A stretch of 43,544 nucleotides of DNA from Leptolyngbya iicbica LK (GCF_004212215.1 NZ_QVFV01000011.1:60632-104175), one strand, 5' to 3'; counted from the first letter of the stretch, positions 28,901-37,673 are shown. Numbers and translations: made by a program. Notes: generated by a model not told the origin, from the letters alone.

Positions 28901-29898
28901 GTGCGGTAGGCCCCACTCACAGCGGGATCATAGCTTTCCGGAATGATGACCCCGTTATCGTCAAAGTCAATGACCAACCGCCCTACATACTTGTAGTTGC
29001 CATCGGTGTTGACCACGGCCACGGGCTTACCATCCGCACTGGTCTGGATGATGGGATAAACGCCCTGACTGGTATCACCATCGCGCGGGGTGTCGTCGCT
29101 ATCAAATAAACGAGTGTTGGAACCCCCGGCCACGATGATGTCAACATCGGTGAGCCGCTCAGCCAGCGCTTGCTCAATCGCAATCTGCTGCATGTGTGAC
29201 AGCAAGACCACCTTATTCACATCAGGATTCGCCGCTAACAGCGCATCCACGTCAGCCTGAATTTCGGCGGCCAACGCATCCAACTGTTCCGGAGTCGGCG
29301 CACCACCAAAGTCAGCAGGGGCAATGGTGACATCCCCAGGGCTAGAAATCACATCAATGGTGGGGGTCGTGGCTCCGACGACGCCAATTTTTTCGCCATT
29401 CACATCAATCACCGTGCTGGCGGCGATGGTGTTAGGCGCTGGGGCCACCGCATCGGTCCCGACGAAACCCGCCAAATTGGCATCCGTACTGAAATCTAAA
29501 TTGGCACTGAGGTAAGGGAAGGCTGTCCCCGCAAACGCTTCGTTGATATCGGGCGTCTCCGGATCGTCAGGAGTGCCGCCAATCAGGCTAGCCAGCAGGC
29601 CTGTTCCTAAGTCAAATTCATGGTTGCCAAACGCGATCGCCTCAAAGCCCAACTCGTTTTGAATGAGGATATCGGCAATTCCCGCAGTGCCATAAATGTC
29701 GCTAGAAGCGGTAAAAAACAACCCCGGAATGATGGCATCGCCAGAAGACAGCACTAGAGTATTGTCATCAATGCCGTCGCCACCCAGGTCTTGGGCCTTC
29801 AGAGCATTCAAAACAGCAGAAAAGTTTGGCGCATCGACTAGAGCCGGAATCCCCGCCTCTTGGTCAGCCGCATGTAACAGTTCGAGCGTATAAGCCAT
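25969..29898 (-). CDS. Secreted 5'-nucleotidase / choice-of-anchor I beta-propeller / DUF4114 protein
   Basis: A 1309-residue modular protein. Residues 1 to about 330 are a calcineurin-like metallophosphatase: LELLHAADQEAG, VLSSGDAIIPG, FGNHEFDLG, LLSHMQQ and IVAGGSNTRLF are its metal-site loops. About 380-600 is a 5'-nucleotidase C-terminal domain (TNLGNLTADANLAIAK; IKNGGGIRDDIG). About 650-1150 is a beta-propeller of the choice-of-anchor I type. The last 140 residues are DUF4114, nearly identical to that of the neighbouring nuclease. It would release phosphate from nucleotides outside the cell. There is no Sec signal at the ATG at 29898, which has AGAGG nearby; the frame reaches 29979. The usual second His of the first metal motif is replaced (AADQEAG), as I recall for relatives. 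Confidence 0.87.
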   Translation of the reverse strand: MAYTLELLHAADQEAGIPALVDAPNFSAVLNALKAQDLGGDGIDDNTLVLSSGDAIIPGLFFTASSDIYGTAGIADILIQNELGFEAIAFGNHEFDLGTGLLASLIGGTPDDPETPDINEAFAGTAFPYLSANLDFSTDANLAGFVGTDAVAPAPNTIAASTVIDVNGEKIGVVGATTPTIDVISSPGDVTIAPADFGGAPTPEQLDALAAEIQADVDALLAANPDVNKVVLLSHMQQIAIEQALAERLTDVDIIVAGGSNTRLFDSDDTPRDGDTSQGVYPIIQTSADGKPVAVVNTDGNYKYVGRLVIDFDDNGVIIPESYDPAVSGAYRTDAEGVAALGAEGLIDPEIQAIVDALEGVIVAKESNVFGVSNVYLDGLRGSVRTQETNLGNLTADANLAIAKEITGENVLVSIKNGGGIRDDIGQVVVPAGGTGEAVELPNEGIPGVKPDGGISETDIANSLRFNNGLTVLDITRAGLVAVLEHGVAASSLDDSNTQGRFPQVSGIEFSFDLTAPEGDRIQSAAIKDEDGNIIDILVENGELVGDADATVKIVTLGFLAGGGDGYPFQDFGSNFVDLALDEDAPRTGDATFAPDGSEQDALAEYLFDNFNPDNGGAPFDQAETDREADTRLQNLAFREDTVLGGGSGDTPTEPTEPAVGLSLLGTYETGAFDEGAAEINAFDPDSDRLFVVNSNAVTIDILDVSDPSNPTLINQIDATQFGAGANSVAVKNGIVAVAIENETVTDNGKVVFFDADGNFLNEVEVGALPDMVTFTPDGSKVLVANEGEPDDGVNPEGSVSIIDISSGVASATVATADFKAFDGQEDALRAEGVRIFPGIDFSKDAEPEYITVSPDGTQAFVSLQENNAFAVIDLATKQVTDVVGLGYKDYSLPGNGIDASDRDDAINIQNYPVFGMYMPDAIASYEVGGMTYVVTANEGDARDEDARVADLVLDPVAFPNAAELQADEVLGRLEVSTIDGDIDGDGDYDALYAYGARSFTIFDTAGNVIFDSGDQFEQITASLFPDFFNSTNDENGSFDSRSDAKGPEPEGVVIGEVDGSIYAFIGLERIGGVMVYDITDPTNAEFVQYINNRDFTVDAQLGDGSTNPAVGDLGPEGLTFIAAADSPTGEALLAVSNEISGTTSLFEFNPPEKPVEPVDPAEPVAEILDLTGIDGNITANVSLMREAAFDNLLQFYVTDAQGAVNGINPGEAGYEDAVRHNLLAMPQLFVENLTSKDTTITLAGGAYYAPALIIDGDLHNLATIGDAAMGMTMIKRDGNVWTFEDWVDADFNDLEFAINSVDITPAVA
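25994..26406. repeat. DUF4114 coding repeat, copy B
   Basis: This is the partner of 21491-21903 in the same orientation. Most differences are third-position or clustered changes; the flanking parts of the two genes are unrelated. The DUF4114 domain ends with the acidic motif WVDADFNDLEFAI, likely to bind Ca2+. Confidence 0.85.
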
Positions 29899-30681
29899 AA
29901 ATTCCTCTCGGAAGTAAAAATTAGACAGCACGACAAGTTGGGCCAGCCCACGGGCTGACACCGACTCAAATCCGTTCAACGAACCAAAATCAATGCTTGT
30001 GCTGGATTAACGCGGCCCTGACCCGCAGCTCTAACCCCGGCCTTTCGGAAAACTCAGCGAGCTCAAGCAAACCAGGCATTGCTGATATCACCGGGTTAAA
30101 CAGGTGGGAGAGGCCCGATCAACTGTCCAACCAGATTGAGGTTCAGTCACACGCCATCCAATTGTGTTCACCAGTAACTTTCCCAGACGAAAGTAAAGGG
30201 ACGGTAATGCTAGTTTTAAGCCTTCGTATAATCACGGAGGGTTTATCAGTGCTTGATAACAACTTGGCCAACTTCATCTCTCCTTCATAAAGTTGGCCCT
30301 TGTGATGTTGAGGAAATCTTGGAAAGCAGGCGAGAGACCGATTAGTCCACCGAAATTCTCGGCAAGAGCATCTTGCCGATTCGTTACGGATACAACCACT
30401 TGAGTGCCGAAAAATACGTCGCTCCCTCGAGGCAAGGTTAAGCCCTGACTAAAGTCGGCGCGCAAGTGTGGGGTATTGAAGCAGCCCGCGATCGCCCTCA
30501 CAACAGGTGATGGAGATCGCCATCGCCCTCTCATCGCAGTCTGTGAACTGACGAACAGACGTTAGCGCTAACGGATGAGACTTGAATGAGTTGGCATCGC
30601 CGTCTCAGCTGTCCCAAAGGCCAGGAACTTGCCTGTCCTAAACAATTTGGGTGTGATTGAAACTTCATCCCTGAAGAGTCA
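29899..30681. other. Spacer with two hairpins, no convincing gene
   Basis: GGCCAACTT (30266-30274) pairs with AAGTTGGCC (30290-30298). CGGCAAGA (30360-30367) pairs with TCTTGCCG (30371-30378). The second recalls the GCAGGCA/TGCCTGC unit at the left edge. A minus-strand frame of 86 codons (30274-30534) lacks a ribosome site and contains both hairpins. The nucleotidase promoter should be here; none is obvious. Confidence 0.5.
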
Positions 30682-31344
30682 TTACTCCGGCTCATCTGGC
30701 GCGGGCGCCGACTCCAATGGTGCGAGCTCCTGACCGTTTTGCGGTAGTTGTTGTAGCCGATCTTCAAACGTGGGGTCGTCACTGCCTGGCGTTAGTGGAT
30801 CAACACCAGAAGGAAAGGGGCTGGGATTGAGCAGATCATCCTGTTGGGGGTCAGTTTGGCCCGGCAGTGGTGATTCCAAGCCCGGCACTGGCGATGCGTC
30901 CAACGATTCGCCCGGCAGGGTCGCCAACGCTACGCGATCGCCCCCCACCTCACGCAACAAATCCAATACCTGAATCACGTCTTCATACCGAGCATCGCGG
31001 GAGGCATACAGCACGATCAGCCCCTCGGGCGACACCTGTTGGTGCTGCAACAGCACGTCGTACAACAGATTCAGCGTCACTGGCTGCTGATCGAGATACA
31101 CCTGACCGATCGCATCCACACTGACATATAGCCGCTCTCGCTGCAGCGCCTGGGAGCCAATGCCCTGGGGCGGCAACGGATTGCCCGTATTCGCACTCGG
31201 CAAATCGAGATCGATCGCCTGCTGACGGGTCAGTCCCACCGCCGCGAGAATAAAGAACGTCAAAATACAAAAGATAATGTCGATGAGCGGAATAATCTCA
31301 ATCCGCACGTCTTCATTGGGCGCATCTAAAAAATTAATTTTCAT
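30682..31344 (-). CDS. exbD: ExbD/TolR-type biopolymer transport protein
   Basis: A 220-residue protein with one N-terminal transmembrane helix (about 17-38). The family motif [19 protein letters not shown] contains the essential Asp of the proton path. A periplasmic ExbD domain extends to about residue 140. The last 75 residues are Pro/Asp/Gln-rich and longer than in usual ExbD proteins. With ExbB it would use the proton gradient to drive TonB-dependent uptake or, as TolQR, envelope maintenance. It overlaps exbB by 11 bases, so translation is coupled. No tonB or receptor gene lies nearby. Confidence 0.88.
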   Translation of the reverse strand: MKINFLDAPNEDVRIEIIPLIDIIFCILTFFILAAVGLTRQQAIDLDLPSANTGNPLPPQGIGSQALQRERLYVSVDAIGQVYLDQQPVTLNLLYDVLLQHQQVSPEGLIVLYASRDARYEDVIQVLDLLREVGGDRVALATLPGESLDASPVPGLESPLPGQTDPQQDDLLNPSPFPSGVDPLTPGSDDPTFEDRLQQLPQNGQELAPLESAPAPDEPE

Positions 31345-32020
31345 CGGACTGAGCCACCTCCGCAGGCTGAGCTTGCTGACCCTCGGGCGATCGCGCTTTG
31401 ACCGACCAAGCTTGGCGATACAGCAACTCTAGCTCACTGCCCGACTGCCGAAAGACCCTCGCCTGGCCGAACACAAATCCTTGAAATAAGCGATAAAACG
31501 CCAGGCTGACGATCGCAATCACCAAGCCCGCAGCTGTACTAATCAGGGCCTCACCGATCCCGAGTACGGTGCCGCTGGTGCTGTCACTCGCCAAATCGGA
31601 TAGATCGATCGACCCCAGCGAATTGATCAGGCCGAAAACAGTCCCCAGCAGGCCAATCATCGGTGATAGCGCAATCACCGCTTCGAGAATTTTTTCCCCC
31701 TTACGCATCACTGTCAGTTCCTCGTCCGCCGACGTTTCCAACGCGAGGCGAAAAACCTCGGGGTCAGGAGACTCTAATGACAACGGCGCGTACAAAAAGC
31801 GGCCCATGGGTAGCTTATTAGCGCGTTGGGCAATCTCAGTAGCGGCTGACCACTCCCGCCGAGCCGCCTCCAACACCCGCCCAGCCACTTCGCGCTCTTT
31901 GGTCAAAATGCGCGACCAAAACCAGATCCGGTCAATGATGGTGCCCAGTGACAGAACCGACAAAAATAACAGTGGCCACATGGCTAAGCCGCCACGGGCA
32001 AACAGTTCCGCAATATTCAC
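31334..32020 (-). CDS. exbB: MotA/TolQ/ExbB proton channel family protein
   Basis: A 229-residue membrane protein. The first helix is near the N-terminus ([20 protein letters not shown]), followed by a cytoplasmic loop. Two further helices carry the family signature: [19 protein letters not shown] and [20 protein letters not shown]. It forms the proton-conducting partner of ExbD. GTG at 32020 is chosen because AGGAGG stands about six bases upstream; ten extra in-frame codons upstream are Arg/Cys-rich and cross that site. The exbD start overlaps its end. Confidence 0.9.
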   Translation of the reverse strand: MNIAELFARGGLAMWPLLFLSVLSLGTIIDRIWFWSRILTKEREVAGRVLEAARREWSAATEIAQRANKLPMGRFLYAPLSLESPDPEVFRLALETSADEELTVMRKGEKILEAVIALSPMIGLLGTVFGLINSLGSIDLSDLASDSTSGTVLGIGEALISTAAGLVIAIVSLAFYRLFQGFVFGQARVFRQSGSELELLYRQAWSVKARSPEGQQAQPAEVAQSDEN

Positions 32021-32363
32021 ACAGCACCTCCTCACTCGTACCGTTGACACTCTGGGGCAATTCTAGTGTCTGGGAAATTGCCCGATGGGCGATCGCACTT
32101 ACCAGAGACACTCCCCCATCTAGGGCATTCCAATTCTAGAGAGTCATGCGACATTTATAAGAGTTGCAGCAAAAAAATGCGGCAGATTCATCCTTTCGAC
32201 CCAATAAATTCCGCCTCCAGACCTTGTTTTCCAACCCTAACGCTAAGCTTTTCCTGCATTTCCCTGATTTCTATCATCAGGGGGTTGGCATACAATCTGA
32301 CCTAACGATACTTTAACTAGTTACATTTACTGACTATTTTTGATAAGTGCAATATAGCCAGCA
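32021..32363. other. Divergent spacer between exbB and the GGDEF-EAL gene
   Basis: An inverted repeat, GGGCAATT (32055-32062) with AATTGCCC (32076-32083), lies just upstream of exbB and could be an operator. A -10-like TACAAT (32291-32296) points toward the GGDEF-EAL gene without a good -35 box. No gene is seen. Confidence 0.4.
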
Positions 32364-34109
32364 ATGAATCCAGATCATCTGCGTGAGAGCCTAGAGGCTC
32401 TGAAGATATCAGAGCGCCGACGGCAAGAAACCCAACGCTTGTCTGGGGTCGGTTTTTGGGAGCTAGACCACAAGCATGAAATGCTGTACTGGTCAGAAGA
32501 GATTTATGCCATTTATGGACTCGATCATGATGCTTTGAAGCCTGATTATGGGCTGTTTTTGAGTCTGATTTACGATGACGATCGCGCACTGGTGCATCAA
32601 ACCTATCAGGACTCTGTGAAACTGCAAACAGAGTATTGTCTGCGATATCGGATCAAAGCCGCCGACTCCGTGAAATGGATCGAAGCGCGCGGCGTCACCC
32701 TGTACGACCAGCGGGGGCAGCCCGATCGCTCGATTGGCACCGCCCAGGATGTGACCGAAATCGTCACCGCCCAGCAACGCATCGAGCATTTGGCTTATCA
32801 CGATGCGCTGACCAATCTGCCCAATCGCAAGTTTTTTGCCGATCGCTTACACGCAGCCGTGCAACTAGCCGATCGCGATCGCACCCACATCGCCGTGTTG
32901 TTTATTGATTTGGATGATTTTAAGCGCATCAACGATCGCCACGGCCATGATGTCGGAGACGAAGTGCTCGTCGGCGTCGCACAAAGATTGCAGGATTTAG
33001 CCGGCCCGCAGGATATTTTTGCGCGCATCGGCGGCGACGAGTTTGCCGGGGTCTTGAGCAATTTTGACAATTCGAACCTCGATGCAGCTGTCCAGGTAGT
33101 CAAACGCGCCCTCGAAGGCCCCTACAAAACCCGCATCAGCAGCTTTGATATCACCGCCAGCATTGGGGTCACACTCTATCCCCAAGATCGCGTCGACCCC
33201 GAAGTGCTGTTACGCCATTCCGACCAGGCCATGTACGAGGCCAAAGAAAACGGTAAATCGCAGATTTGTTTCTTTGATACGGAGCGGCATCAGATTCGGT
33301 CATCTCGCCGCGAACTACTGAATGCGATCGCCACCGCGATTAATCAAGACGAGTTGATGCTGTATTACCAGCCGCGCGTTAATCTGCGTGACGGCTCTCT
33401 CTTCGGGGCTGAGGCTTTACTGCGCTGGTTCAAAGATGGCCGGTTTTATTCCCCCAAAGAAATCACCACCGCCATTCGCGATACCGAGTGGGAATGGCAA
33501 CTCGACAACTGGGTCATGGGCAAGGTGATCGCACACAGCAAAGGCTTGCGCCAGGCCGGCATTATCGGTCCCTTTGGCGTGAACCTTAATCCCAAAACCG
33601 TTGAAAATGAGCATTTTCCTCAGCAATTATCGACCTTGCTCACAGCGGCTGGGGTGGCAGGCAAAACCCTGGAAATTGAGGTGTTAGAGGTTTCGTCAAT
33701 TAAAAATTTCGAGTTCACCCACGCCATCCTCAGTCAATGTCGAGCATTCGGCGTGAGTGTGGCGCTGGATGACTTTGGCACGGGCTACTCTTCGCTGACC
33801 CATTTTCATGCATTGCCCATCGATACGCTCAAAATCGATCAGCGCTTTATCAAACAGCTCAACTCTGATCCTAAAAGTCTGGCGCTGGTAAAAAGTATTT
33901 TGGCGATCGCGCAAACCAATAACCGTCGCGAAGTGGTGGCAGAAGGCATCGAATCTTATGCGATCGCCCACACACTCAAACAGCTCGGCTGTGCTTTTGG
34001 GCAGGGCTATGGCTTCGCCCGGCCAATGCCCGTAACCGAGTATGTGTCATGGGTGCAAAACTGGAACCCCAGCGAGTTTCAGGCCCGCTTGAATCGCCAT
34101 CAGCAGTAA
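32364..34109 (+). CDS. PAS-GGDEF-EAL cyclic-di-GMP protein
   Basis: A 581-residue soluble signalling protein. A PAS domain with PAC-like end (about 20-135; GVGFWELDHKHEMLYWSEEI; IGTAQDVTEI) is followed by a GGDEF domain (about 147-310) with intact signature RIGGDEFAG, and an EAL domain (about 325-570). EAL elements are FGAEALLRW, GVNLNPKTVE, LEIEVLEVSS, ALDDFGTGYSSL and VVAEGIES, so metal-binding residues seem largely kept. It may make or degrade cyclic-di-GMP; both halves look potentially active. An upstream RxxD inhibitory site is not obvious. No transmembrane helix is present. The start is the ATG at 32364. In cyanobacteria such proteins tune motility, aggregation and phototaxis. Confidence 0.92.
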   Translation: MNPDHLRESLEALKISERRRQETQRLSGVGFWELDHKHEMLYWSEEIYAIYGLDHDALKPDYGLFLSLIYDDDRALVHQTYQDSVKLQTEYCLRYRIKAADSVKWIEARGVTLYDQRGQPDRSIGTAQDVTEIVTAQQRIEHLAYHDALTNLPNRKFFADRLHAAVQLADRDRTHIAVLFIDLDDFKRINDRHGHDVGDEVLVGVAQRLQDLAGPQDIFARIGGDEFAGVLSNFDNSNLDAAVQVVKRALEGPYKTRISSFDITASIGVTLYPQDRVDPEVLLRHSDQAMYEAKENGKSQICFFDTERHQIRSSRRELLNAIATAINQDELMLYYQPRVNLRDGSLFGAEALLRWFKDGRFYSPKEITTAIRDTEWEWQLDNWVMGKVIAHSKGLRQAGIIGPFGVNLNPKTVENEHFPQQLSTLLTAAGVAGKTLEIEVLEVSSIKNFEFTHAILSQCRAFGVSVALDDFGTGYSSLTHFHALPIDTLKIDQRFIKQLNSDPKSLALVKSILAIAQTNNRREVVAEGIESYAIAHTLKQLGCAFGQGYGFARPMPVTEYVSWVQNWNPSEFQARLNRHQQ

Positions 34110-34385
34110 ACGTATCGAGATATGCAAAGTCGTTTGATTACGGTCGCCCCGCCGAGGGTGGCTCGGAATCTGCCGATGAGTCGTCTAAAGCCGTCCAGTC
34201 AAAACTGACAGCGATCGCTTCTCCCATCCCCCATGCAAATGCGTTGAACCGACAGAATTGACCTGAAATGGCCGCCATAAGGCAGGAACGTACGGCTTTC
34301 CCCATGAATCAGGGAGATTTCAGCACTGTTAAACCAGCCAATTTCCCGAGACCATAAAAAGGAACATTGATGGGAAATCCAGAAT

Positions 34386-34679
34386 ATGGAAAATCTAGTG
34401 CAGTCTTTTTACAACTGGTATAAGCAAACCATTCGCCACCCCAAATATCGCTGGATTATTATCGGCGGCACGCTAATTTATTTGCTTTCGCCCATCGATA
34501 TCGCACCTGATTTTATTCCCATCATCGGTTGGATTGATGACGCCGCCGTGGCTACACTGCTGGCCGCCGAATTAAGTCAAGTCTTTTTGAGCGCTACAAC
34601 CAAGCGCAAAAAGTCGACTAAAAATCGTCCTTCCCCAACCCAAGACGCCAACTTTAGAACGATTGATATCGAGTCGTAA
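34386..34679 (+). CDS. DUF1232 (YkvA-like) small membrane protein
   Basis: A 97-residue protein with the DUF1232 signature YLLSPIDIAPDFIPIIGWID (residues 33-52) inside a hydrophobic stretch, probably one or two membrane-associated helices. The C-terminus is Lys-rich then polar. The family function is not established. The start ATG at 34386 fits the family-typical spacing to the motif. It lies 276 bases downstream of the GGDEF-EAL gene and is followed by a strong hairpin, so it is probably a separate unit. Confidence 0.85.
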   Translation: MENLVQSFYNWYKQTIRHPKYRWIIIGGTLIYLLSPIDIAPDFIPIIGWIDDAAVATLLAAELSQVFLSATTKRKKSTKNRPSPTQDANFRTIDIES

Positions 34680-34697
34680 GCGGCACTTACGTTCAGT

Positions 34698-34729
34698 GGT
34701 GAAACTTGGCTGTTAAGCCAAGTTTCACC
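34698..34729 (+). terminator. 14-bp perfect hairpin after the DUF1232 gene
   Basis: GGTGAAACTTGGCT (34698-34711) and AGCCAAGTTTCACC (34716-34729) with a 4-base loop, 19 bases beyond the stop codon. The strong stem suits a terminator although no T tract follows. Confidence 0.6.
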
Positions 34730-34820
34730 GTTGGCAATCGTGTTTAGTTTGACTGAATGATTTCAACGTAAGGGCTCACGCAGCGATCGTGCCCTTCTAA
34801 ATAATGTGAAACGCAGAGCT

Positions 34821-34884
34821 AGGGGACGGGTCCCTGTCAGATTACTTGATTCACAAGCGGAATCAGTTTAGGGACCCGTCCCCT
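34821..34884. repeat. Long hairpin element, copy 3
   Basis: AGGGGACGGGTCCCT (34821-34835) and AGGGACCCGTCCCCT (34870-34884) form a perfect 15-bp stem around a 34-base loop. The core GGGGACGGGTCCCT (34822-34835) aligns with copies 1 and 2, with all differences compensated in the other arm. It lies between the DUF1232 and TIGR03643 genes. Confidence 0.8.
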
Positions 34885-34974
34885 GAAAGTGTCATTTCAG
34901 AACTTGGCACCCATAACATGCTGGCAATATGCCGCCCTGGCAGATGACAATTGGAGTCCGCCACTGCCCTGAGC

Positions 34975-35238
34975 TCATGAACCTTTTTGATTAGCCGAGC
35001 GAAAGCGTCCCGCCTCAAAACTGCGCTGTTGGCGATGCTTGGTGCTGCGGCCAGTGACGCGCTTCCGCCACATGCGAAAACTGCTGGCCTTCATCTCTCG
35101 CCGCATGAGCTTAATGACCTCTTTCTCTTTCAGGCCAAATTGCAGCTCGATCGCATCAAATGGGGTGCGATCTTCCCACGCCATTTCAATAATGCGATCG
35201 CGATCGTCGCTACTCAAATCGGCAAATGGTTGACTCAT
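34975..35238 (-). CDS. TIGR03643 family (DUF2805-like) protein
   Basis: An 87-residue basic protein with the family-type core DRIIEMAWEDRTPFDAIELQFGLKEKEVIKLMRREMKASSFRMWRKRV, which resembles a helix-turn-helix fold (residues 12-60). The C-terminus is Arg/Lys/Ser-rich. The function is unknown; DNA binding is plausible from the fold. The start is the ATG at 35238. It is divergent from the creatininase-family gene. Confidence 0.85.
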   Translation of the reverse strand: MSQPFADLSSDDRDRIIEMAWEDRTPFDAIELQFGLKEKEVIKLMRREMKASSFRMWRKRVTGRSTKHRQQRSFEAGRFRSANQKGS

Positions 35239-35396
35239 TACAATGCGCTCTAAGGTTCCGACGCTTTTCAGAACAGGGGTGATTGATTTCCTTCATTCAG
35301 CTTGACAAAAAAAGAGCCAGATTTCAGCCCACTCTGTGTGCGCTCTGTCTACTAGTTTTCGCTAGGCTAAGGGCCTGATAGTCTTTTCTACTCCCC

Positions 35397-36200
35397 ATGC
35401 TGCACGGCTTTATTCCTCCTCAGCGCTACTTTGCTTACCTCACCTGGCAAATGATTGCTGACCTGCCCGACAAAGAAAATGTGGTGATTGCTCAACCGAT
35501 TGGCGCGATCGAGCAGCACGGGCCGCATTTGCCCCTGGCGGTAGATGCCGCGATCGCGACAGCGGTTTTAGGGAAAGCGCTTACGGCCCTGCCCGATACC
35601 ATTCCGGCCTACGGGTTGCCGCCTTTGTACTACGGCAAATCGAATGAGCACTGGCACTTTCCGGGCACCATTACCCTCTCGGCGCAAACCCTGCGACAAG
35701 TGCTGATGGAATCAGCCGAAAGCCTTTATCGCGCTGGCTTTCGCAAATTGCTGTGGCTCAATGCCCACGGTGGTCAGCCGCAAGTGCTCGAGATGGCGGC
35801 CCGCGACCTGCACCAGCAATATCCCGATCTGCTGGTGTTTCCCCATTTTGTGTGGAATGTGCCGAATCCGGCGGCGGAAATGCTGACGGCAAAGGAGTTG
35901 GAACTGGGCATTCACGCCGGAGATGCCGAGACCAGTTTGATGATGGCGCTGTTGCCCGATCAAGTACGGAGCGATCGCGCCGTGTGCGAATATCCCCAGG
36001 GGTTGCCGACAGATGGCCTGCTCAGCATGGAAGGGGCGCTACCGTTTGCCTGGGTCACTCGCGACCTGACCCAGAGTGGGGTCTTGGGCGATGCCACTGC
36101 CGCCAGTCGGGCCAAGGGCGATCGCCTACTCGCCGCCCTGACCCAGGGATGGGTTGAGGTCATCACCGCCATTCATCAGTTTCGTCAACCCGCCGCGTGA
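35397..36200 (+). CDS. Creatininase-family amidohydrolase
   Basis: A 267-residue metal-dependent hydrolase. Metal and catalytic motifs of the creatininase fold are visible: PIGAIEQHGPHLPLAVDAAI (Glu, His and Asp ligands), WLNAHGGQPQ and IHAGDAETS, plus NEHWHFPGTITLS. Members open cyclic amides or remove formyl groups (creatininase, ArfB/FAPy deformylase); the substrate cannot be read here. The start is the ATG at 35397, without a clear ribosome site. A CodA-type deaminase gene follows 222 bases downstream on the same strand after a hairpin, and a LysR gene after that, suggesting a shared role with N-containing rings. Confidence 0.88.
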   Translation: MLHGFIPPQRYFAYLTWQMIADLPDKENVVIAQPIGAIEQHGPHLPLAVDAAIATAVLGKALTALPDTIPAYGLPPLYYGKSNEHWHFPGTITLSAQTLRQVLMESAESLYRAGFRKLLWLNAHGGQPQVLEMAARDLHQQYPDLLVFPHFVWNVPNPAAEMLTAKELELGIHAGDAETSLMMALLPDQVRSDRAVCEYPQGLPTDGLLSMEGALPFAWVTRDLTQSGVLGDATAASRAKGDRLLAALTQGWVEVITAIHQFRQPAA

Positions 36201-36218
36201 TTAAAATCTGGCAGGCAA

Positions 36219-36249
36219 CCCCCATTCTGACCAAGTTGGTGAATGGGGG
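36219..36249 (+). terminator. Hairpin after the creatininase-family gene
   Basis: CCCCCATTC (36219-36227) pairs with GAATGGGGG (36241-36249) around a 13-base loop, 18 bases after the stop codon. It may end transcription or only attenuate it before the deaminase gene. No T tract. Confidence 0.45.
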
Positions 36250-36422
36250 GATGAGTGACGGGTTGGATGCAAATACTGTGATGGCGAACGCTTGTCCCTA
36301 CGCTTCAATGGTTTTCAAACCCTCGCTTTATCACTTTTCCATCACATCAGAGGCAAAGTCGCGAACAGTTTGCGAGTCGCGATCGCCAGTATGGTGAAGT
36401 CACTGATAGCTCTGTCGTGCCC

Positions 36423-37673
36423 ATGACTTCACTATTGTTACGCCACGGTCGCTTAGTGACAGATCCGCAAACGGTGGTGGATATTGCCATCGAAAATGGC
36501 GTCATTGCCGCGATCTCGCCTGATCTTGACTTCGCGGCTGACCAAACCCTCGATATTGCGGGGCAACTCGTCAGTCCCCCATTTGTGGAATCCCACATTC
36601 ACCTGGACTCGGCGTTGACGGCGGGGCAACCGCGCTGGAACCAAAGCGGCACCCTTTTTGAAGGCATTGAGATTTGGGGCGAGCGCAAACAGTCTCTCAC
36701 GATAGAAGATGTACAGCAGCGGGCGATCGCCGCCCTCAAAATGCTCGCCAGCCAAGGGGTGCTGTTTGTGCGCAGCCATGCCGATGTGAGCGAACCGTCT
36801 CAAACGCCCCTCAAAGCGCTGCTCGCCGTCCGCGAAGCCGTTAAAGATTGGTTGACCTTGCAGGTGGTCGCCTTTCCCCAAGATGGCATTTACAGCCAGC
36901 CCGAAAATGCCAAACGGCTAGAAGATGCGATCAAAATGGGAGCCGATGCCGTGGGGGGCATTCCCCATTACGAACTCACGCGCGAAGATGGCGTCAAATC
37001 GGTGCACTATATATTTGACTTGGCCGAGCGGTACGATCGCCTGATTGACATTCACTGTGACGAAATTGATGATGACCAGTCCCGCTTTGTCGAAGTCGTC
37101 GCCGCCGAAGCCATTCGCCGCAATATGGGCGATCGCGTGACTGCCAGCCACACCACCGCCTTTGGGTCTTACAACAATGCCTATGCCTTCAAGCTCATGG
37201 GCTTTTTGAAACGGGCTCAAATCAATTTTGTGGCGAATCCGCTGATTAACCTGACCTTGCAGGGCCGCGCTGACACCTACCCCAAGCGACGGGGCCTGAC
37301 GCGCGTCAAAGAGCTGTGGCAAAACGGCCTCAACCTCAGTCTGGGCCATGACTGCATTCAAGACCCCTGGTATAGTTTGGGCGCTGGCAATCCGCTCGAA
37401 GTCGCCTCCATGGCAGTACACGCTTGCCAGATGACCGGACGCGACGAGCTGATGGCCTGCTATGACATGATCACGCGCTTTGGGGCCAAAACCCTGCACG
37501 TGGCCGACCAATATGGCCTGGCCGTAGGACAACCCGCCAATCTGATTACGCTGGATGCCGAAGATGCGATCGCCGCCATTCGCGATCGGGCGACCGTCCG
37601 TCAGGTCATTTCCCGAGGGCAACTGCTCGTCAGTACCTCTAAACCTGAGGTCACCTGGCAGCAAGCCATTTAG
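36423..37673 (+). CDS. Cytosine deaminase-like amidohydrolase (CodA family)
   Basis: A 416-residue TIM-barrel amidohydrolase closely patterned on E. coli CodA. Visible active-site elements are SHIHLDSALTAGQPRWNQSG, IDIHCDEIDDDQSRFVE, TASHTTAFGSYN, NFVANPLINLTLQGR and SLGHDCIQDPWY. Metal and catalytic His, Glu and Asp are kept. The residue after the catalytic Asp is Cys (C311) where E. coli CodA has Asp (D314, by my recollection), a position reported to affect substrate choice, so cytosine may not be the main substrate; creatinine, isoguanine or another ring is possible. ATG 36423 is preferred to GTG 36417. The stop codon overlaps that of the convergent LysR gene by 4 bases. Confidence 0.88.
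   Translation: MTSLLLRHGRLVTDPQTVVDIAIENGVIAAISPDLDFAADQTLDIAGQLVSPPFVESHIHLDSALTAGQPRWNQSGTLFEGIEIWGERKQSLTIEDVQQRAIAALKMLASQGVLFVRSHADVSEPSQTPLKALLAVREAVKDWLTLQVVAFPQDGIYSQPENAKRLEDAIKMGADAVGGIPHYELTREDGVKSVHYIFDLAERYDRLIDIHCDEIDDDQSRFVEVVAAEAIRRNMGDRVTASHTTAFGSYNNAYAFKLMGFLKRAQINFVANPLINLTLQGRADTYPKRRGLTRVKELWQNGLNLSLGHDCIQDPWYSLGAGNPLEVASMAVHACQMTGRDELMACYDMITRFGAKTLHVADQYGLAVGQPANLITLDAEDAIAAIRDRATVRQVISRGQLLVSTSKPEVTWQQAI

Noticed and set aside
21466-29898. RTX type I secretion repeats in the two large proteins
   Set aside because: No GGxGxDxUx nonapeptides are visible, so classic RTX export cannot be claimed despite the absent Sec signals.
30274-30534. 86-codon minus-strand frame
   Set aside because: It crosses two hairpins, has no ribosome site and matches no family I know.
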